Source: Porphyromonadaceae bacterium UBA7042 (GTDB lineage Bacteria > Bacteroidota > Bacteroidia > Bacteroidales > Muribaculaceae). From it: a DNA stretch of 10,732 nucleotides. Location: contig DLAR01000010.1 in NCBI GenBank assembly GCA_002494015.1, positions 1 to 10,732 on the forward strand, given 5' to 3'. The notes beneath the pieces were generated by a model that did no database searches, had not been told where the DNA came from, and saw nothing but the letters and a program-made list of their open reading frames with translations. Positions within the stretch are counted from its first letter, which is position 1. The number at the start of each line of letters is the position of its first letter. Below are positions 7,373-10,732 of the stretch, piece by piece. Both the position numbers and the translations under genes were made by a program.

Positions 7373-8133
7373 TTCTTGCTGTAATCGGGATATTTAGTAA
7401 ACCAGCTCGACCATTTGAGGCGTAACACGCCTAAGACTCCCTCGCCGAAAATCCCCGAGCTCATTTTGCTCGTCCCGAGAACACGGTTGACAAAAATAAT
7501 GGGAACCTCCCTGATGGTAAAGCCATATTTGTAAGTAAGGAATTTCATTTCGATCTGGAACGCATAACCCTTGAAACGTATATTGTCAAGCGGCAATGCC
7601 TCCAGAACACGGCGCGTGTAGCACACAAATCCCGCCGTGGTGTCATGAATCGGCATCCCGGTGACAACGTGGACATACTTTGACGCATAGTAAGACATCA
7701 GCACGCGCCCCATCGGCCAGTTCACCACATTGACTCCCGAGACATACCTTGACCCTATCGACATGTCGGCACCGTCGACGGCGCAAGCGTCATAGAGTTT
7801 AAGCAGGTCTTCGGGGTTATGGGAAAAGTCGGCATCCATCTCAAAAACATATTCGTACTGCCGACGTGAAAGCGCCCATTTGAAACCGGCGATATAGGCC
7901 GTTCCGAGACCGAGCTTGCCCTCGCGTTCCACAAGATGCACACGGCCGGGGAACTCGCCCTGCTTGCCACGCACGATTTCGGCAGTGCCGTCGGGAGAAT
8001 TATCATCGATAATCAGCACGTCAAATTTTCGCGGCAGCTTCATAACTGCCTCGATTATTGCTGCTACATTTTCCCTCTCGTTATAAGTCGGAATAATAAC
8101 GACAGCGTTATTGGCATTGAGATTAGATTCCAT
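7369..8133 (-). CDS. GT2 glycosyltransferase, DPM1-like polyprenyl-phosphate mannosyltransferase
   Basis: This 254-residue GT-A fold enzyme resembles dolichyl/polyprenyl-phosphate mannose synthases, which move a sugar from a nucleotide sugar to a polyprenyl phosphate at the inner face of the membrane. Motifs in order: 'IPTYNERENV' (14-23), 'IDDNSPDGT' (42-50), 'GLGTAY' (75-80), the metal-binding DAD in 'EMDADFSHNP' (98-107), GSRY (127-130), 'HDTTAGF' (163-169) and 'FVNRVLGTSKM' (214-224). There is no C-terminal membrane segment, so it is the short soluble form. It is the first gene of the - strand operon and overlaps the dihydroorotase gene by 4 bp. The donor sugar and final acceptor cannot be told from the sequence; glucose or another hexose is possible. 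The ATG at 8133 must be the start because the first motif begins only about 10 residues in. Confidence 0.92.
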   Translation of the reverse strand: MESNLNANNAVVIIPTYNERENVAAIIEAVMKLPRKFDVLIIDDNSPDGTAEIVRGKQGEFPGRVHLVEREGKLGLGTAYIAGFKWALSRRQYEYVFEMDADFSHNPEDLLKLYDACAVDGADMSIGSRYVSGVNVVNWPMGRVLMSYYASKYVHVVTGMPIHDTTAGFVCYTRRVLEALPLDNIRFKGYAFQIEMKFLTYKYGFTIREVPIIFVNRVLGTSKMSSGIFGEGVLGVLRLKWSSWFTKYPDYSKK

Positions 8134-8137
8134 GTTG

Positions 8138-8169
8138 CAAATATAGCGATTAAAACCATATCAGCGAAA
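8138..8169 (-). promoter_or_regulatory. Promoter of the glycosyltransferase-pyrC-korAB operon
   Basis: Read on the - strand, TATATTTG (8145 to 8138) matches the Bacteroides -7 consensus TAnnTTTG. TTTC (8169 to 8166), a 3-of-4 match to the -33 TTTG, lies exactly 20 bp upstream of it. Only 4 bases separate the -7 element from the ATG at 8133, so transcription would start at or one base before the start codon. Confidence 0.65.
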
Positions 8170-8271
8170 CTTTTGCAGCCAAAAAGGGCCAAACTGCGCT
8201 AAACGGGTTGCGGTTATTGATATTTCACAGTTCATTTACCTCTGTATCAGTGTTGCCAAGGCTGAAATCAC

Positions 8272-8313
8272 TAAGAGGGCGTTTCATAACAACTGTTATG
8301 AAACGCCCTCTTA
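8272..8313. terminator. Perfect 19-bp hairpin downstream of maeB
   Basis: TAAGAGGGCGTTTCATAAC (8272-8290) is exactly complementary to GTTATGAAACGCCCTCTTA (8295-8313), with a 4-nt AACT loop. It starts about 20 nt beyond the maeB stop on the - strand and is the obvious 3' end of the maeB transcript. The only good T-run (TTATTTTT, 8311-8318) is on the + strand side. On the - strand the stem is followed by GTGATTTCAG, a weak tract, so maeB termination may rely on stem strength or another factor. Confidence 0.75.
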
Positions 8314-8332
8314 TTTTTCAGACAGCCAACCG

Positions 8333-10612
8333 TCAATTCTTCTTGTTGGCAAGGACGGCGGCATCGATGACAGCGATAGTGGTCAGGTTGATAATGTCAC
8401 GCACGGGGGCATCGAAGGCGATGAAGTGAATCGGCTTGTTCAAACCCATCTGAATCGGGCCTATTGCCTCGCCGAGACCCATCTCAAGCATCAGGCGATA
8501 TGCGCTGTTGGCGGCACTGAGGTTAGGGAACACAAGGGTGTTGACCTCGCGGCCGCGCAGACGGGTAAAGTCGTAGGCTTCGTCACGCAGCTTGCTGTTG
8601 AGCGCATAGTTTACCTGCATCTCTCCGTCGATGGGGAGATCGGGGTACATTTCCTGCATACGGGCAACGACATTGTGGACCTTGGCACACTCGGGTTCGT
8701 GGTTAGAGCCGAAATTGCTGTAAGAGACCATCGCCATAACAGGCTTGTGATTGAAAAACTCGACAGCCTTGCGCGACAGACGGGTGACATCAAGCAGGGT
8801 TTCTTCGTCGGCATTACCGTTGATCATCGTGTCAGCAAGGAAATAGGTGCCGCGCTTTGTCTCGATGACATGCATGGTGGCGAAATGGGCAAATCCGGGC
8901 TGGATTCCGACAACCTGACGGGCGATTTCGCCGGTGTGATGGTTGGCGGAGCGGGCGCCCGTTATAAACGCATCGGCATCACCCATCTCGACCATCATCA
9001 TACCGAAATAGTTGCGGTCAAACATTTTTTCGAGCGCGTCGGCATAGGTCAGGCCGTCACGCTGCCGCTTGCATGCAAGCGCACGGGCATAACGGTCACG
9101 ACGGTCGGCCTCGCGGTCGTGGCGCAGGTTGACAATCTCGATACCGCTGATGTCGATGTTCAGGCGCGCGGCGCGTTTCTGAATCATTTCCTCGTTGCCA
9201 AGCAGAATCGGGATAGCGATACCGTCGGCAGCCACTATCGCGGCGGCACTGAGCATGTTGTCGGTGTTGGCTTCGGCAAACACGACACGCTTGGGATTGG
9301 AGCGGGCCGCGTCGGCAAAGCGGCGCATAAGTTTCTTGTCATAACCTTTCAGGCGGCGCAATTTATCGTCATACTGTTCCCAGTCGGTGATGGGACGACG
9401 GGCCACCCCGCTGTCCATCGCGCCACGAGCCACGGCGGGTGCGACAGCGGTCAGAAGTCGCGGGTCGAGCGGAGTGGGGAGGATATATTCGCGGCCAAAC
9501 TTGAGGTTGACCTTGTTATAGGCAGCATTTACGACGGGGGGGACAGGCTGTTTCGCTAATTCGGCGATAGCCTTGACCGCATAAATTTTCATTGTCTCGT
9601 TGATGACCGATGCCCCGCAGTCGAGCGCGCCCCGGAAGATATATGGGAATCCGAGGACGTTGTTAATCTGATTGGGATAGTCGCTGCGACCGGTTGCAAA
9701 AATGAGGTCCGGACGTGATGCGACAGCCTTTTCATAGGAAATCTCCGGTTCGGGATTGGCAAGAGCGAAAACAATAGGCTTTGGAGCCATCGATTGAACC
9801 ATCTCGGTTGTGACGACATCCTTTACGGAAAGACCCAAGAACACATCGGCATCAACCATAGCCTCGGCCAAAGTGGTGATGGGGCGCGAGGTGGCAAATT
9901 CGGCTTTCTGAGAGTTCAGACTGGGACGCGAGGTCGAGATGACGCCCTTGCTGTCACACATCACGACATTTTCACGACGCACTCCGAGCGCGATATACAG
10001 GCGTGTGCAAGAAACGGCTGCCGCGCCGGCGCCATTGACCACAAGCCGTATATCCTCAATCTTCTTACCTTGAATCTCAAGTGCGTTAAGCAGTCCGGCT
10101 GCCGAAATGATGGCGGTACCGTGCTGGTCGTCGTGCATAACGGGGATGTCGCATTCTTCTTTCAGGCGACGCTCGATTTCAAAACATTCAGGAGCCTTGA
10201 TGTCTTCAAGGTTTATGCCTCCGAATGTCGGCGAGATTGCCTTGACAATCGAGATGAATTTGTCGGGGTCTTTCTCGTTGACCTCGATGTCGAAACAGTC
10301 AAGACCGGCAAAAATCTTGAACAGCAATGCTTTTCCTTCCATCACAGGCTTTCCGGCAAGCGCGCCGATGTCGCCGAGGCCAAGAACCGCGGTGCCGTTG
10401 GAAATGACTGCCACGAGATTGCCTTTGTCGGTATATTCGTAGGCATCCTCGGGTTTCTGCTCGATTTCAAGACATGGATATGCCACGCCGGGAGAATAGG
10501 CCAGTGCGAGGTCGTTTTGTGTTGAATAGGGTTTGGTGGGGATGACTTCGATTTTTCCGGGCCGTGGATTGCGATGGTAATCGAGAGCCATTTCTTTTGT
10601 TACTTTTGCCAT
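8333..10612 (-). CDS. maeB: NADP-dependent malic enzyme with C-terminal phosphotransacetylase-like domain
   Basis: This 759-residue MaeB-type enzyme decarboxylates malate to pyruvate and CO2 while making NAD(P)H. Residues 1 to about 430 are the malic enzyme part: 'AYSPGVAYPC' (38-47), K94 in 'EGKALLFK', the metal-binding 'INLEDIKAPE' (133-142) and 'HDDQHGTA' (160-167), the nucleotide-binding 'NGAGAAAV' (193-200) and 'ANPEPE' (285-290). Residues about 430-759 resemble phosphate acetyltransferase ('TGARSANHHTGEIAR', 551-565; 'YSNFGS', 631-636). In characterised relatives (E. coli MaeB, rhizobial malic enzymes) this domain is regulatory, senses acetyl-CoA and lacks transacetylase activity, and I infer the same here. 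The gene stands alone, with a -7 element about 20 bp upstream and a hairpin downstream. NADP preference is taken from the family. Confidence 0.97.
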   Translation of the reverse strand: MAKVTKEMALDYHRNPRPGKIEVIPTKPYSTQNDLALAYSPGVAYPCLEIEQKPEDAYEYTDKGNLVAVISNGTAVLGLGDIGALAGKPVMEGKALLFKIFAGLDCFDIEVNEKDPDKFISIVKAISPTFGGINLEDIKAPECFEIERRLKEECDIPVMHDDQHGTAIISAAGLLNALEIQGKKIEDIRLVVNGAGAAAVSCTRLYIALGVRRENVVMCDSKGVISTSRPSLNSQKAEFATSRPITTLAEAMVDADVFLGLSVKDVVTTEMVQSMAPKPIVFALANPEPEISYEKAVASRPDLIFATGRSDYPNQINNVLGFPYIFRGALDCGASVINETMKIYAVKAIAELAKQPVPPVVNAAYNKVNLKFGREYILPTPLDPRLLTAVAPAVARGAMDSGVARRPITDWEQYDDKLRRLKGYDKKLMRRFADAARSNPKRVVFAEANTDNMLSAAAIVAADGIAIPILLGNEEMIQKRAARLNIDISGIEIVNLRHDREADRRDRYARALACKRQRDGLTYADALEKMFDRNYFGMMMVEMGDADAFITGARSANHHTGEIARQVVGIQPGFAHFATMHVIETKRGTYFLADTMINGNADEETLLDVTRLSRKAVEFFNHKPVMAMVSYSNFGSNHEPECAKVHNVVARMQEMYPDLPIDGEMQVNYALNSKLRDEAYDFTRLRGREVNTLVFPNLSAANSAYRLMLEMGLGEAIGPIQMGLNKPIHFIAFDAPVRDIINLTTIAVIDAAVLANKKN

Positions 10613-10631
10613 AGGTTACGAAATTATGCTA

Positions 10632-10639
10632 CAAAGTTA
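10632..10639 (-). promoter_or_regulatory. Likely -7 promoter element for maeB
   Basis: On the - strand TAACTTTG (10639 to 10632) matches TAnnTTTG. It would start a transcript near 10628, giving a leader of about 15 nt. No TTTG is found at the -33 distance; the region there is A-rich on this strand. The remaining bases to the window edge (10640-10732) are AT-rich up to about 10685 and contain no gene I can support. Confidence 0.5.
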
Positions 10640-10732
10640 ACGCTATTTCCTATGGATTGTTTTTTAAATAATATTAAATTTTAACGTTGTGTCACTAATC
10701 ATTCAGAATAACAGTTTACGCGCCCCTTGACG

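Larger units (their letters stand above)
8134..8332. other. 199-bp intergenic gap between maeB and the glycosyltransferase gene
   Basis: This is the largest gene-free gap in the window. It holds the glycosyltransferase promoter at its left end and a perfect hairpin at 8272-8313. Nothing recognisable lies in 8170-8271: no plausible small protein, tRNA or repeat. No full promoter match is seen on the + strand; the closest is AACTTTTG at 8168-8175, one mismatch from the -7 consensus and without a correctly spaced -33. Confidence 0.6.

Noticed and set aside
8208..8429. A 73-codon + strand frame from a TTG in the maeB-glycosyltransferase gap
   Set aside because: It starts at a weak codon, runs through the hairpin and into the antisense of maeB, and has no protein-like signature.
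8426..10525. Long open frames on the + strand opposite maeB (8426-9559, 377 codons; 9794-10525, 243 codons)
   Set aside because: They lie wholly antisense to a well-conserved malic enzyme gene, their translations resemble no family I know, and such frames are expected from codon bias in a gene of this composition.
10601..10608. TACTTTTG on the + strand, a match to the -7 consensus
   Set aside because: It lies in the maeB coding start, has no TTTG at the -33 distance and no + strand gene follows before the window edge; a few such matches are expected by chance.
1..10732. Search for a defence system, mobile element, CRISPR array, or tRNA/rRNA gene
   Set aside because: No direct repeat array, transposase, integrase, tRNA-like cloverleaf or rRNA sequence was seen; nearly all the sequence is accounted for by nine housekeeping genes.

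Overview
The window looks like an ordinary stretch of a Bacteroidota chromosome, most likely order Bacteroidales. Muribaculaceae is plausible but is only an inference from protein flavour and a base composition that looks roughly half GC by eye. Supporting signs are the DUF177-rpmF-fabH-era gene order, a near-perfect Bacteroidales-type promoter (TTTG, 20 bp, TAATTTTG) ahead of the first gene, the general lack of Shine-Dalgarno sequences, and a two-subunit 2-oxoacid:ferredoxin oxidoreductase typical of anaerobes. All nine recognised genes appear intact. I see no mobile element, CRISPR array, tRNA, rRNA, phage gene or defence gene.

Left block, + strand (1-3015). A promoter drives a DUF177/YceD-family gene and rpmF (ribosomal protein L32). 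After a hairpin come fabH (3-oxoacyl-ACP synthase III) and, after a second hairpin, era (ribosome-assembly GTPase with a KH domain). This block ties large-subunit ribosome assembly to the start of fatty-acid synthesis. A strong two-way terminator (3038-3071) separates it from the convergent block to its right.

Middle block, - strand (8133 down to 3098). A DPM1-like GT2 glycosyltransferase, a class I dihydroorotase and korA-korB (2-oxoglutarate:ferredoxin oxidoreductase) form a tight operon: ATGA overlap, 37 bp gap, ATGA overlap. Its promoter lies so close to the first ATG that the mRNA may be leaderless. The operon joins polyprenyl-phosphate sugar chemistry, pyrimidine synthesis and ferredoxin-linked 2-oxoacid metabolism.

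Right block, - strand (10612 down to 8333). This is a single gene for a MaeB-type malic enzyme fused to a phosphotransacetylase-like domain, with a -7 promoter element upstream and a perfect 19-bp hairpin just past its stop. The 199-bp gap at 8134-8332 holds that hairpin and the glycosyltransferase promoter, with about 100 bp left unexplained. The outer 120 bp at the right edge hold only the maeB promoter region.

I did not find a new biological system. The observations most worth a second look are regulatory: the possible leaderless operon, a hairpin whose U-tract faces the gene-free + strand, a possible attenuator before fabH, and a terminator arm that doubles as a promoter-like element before era.
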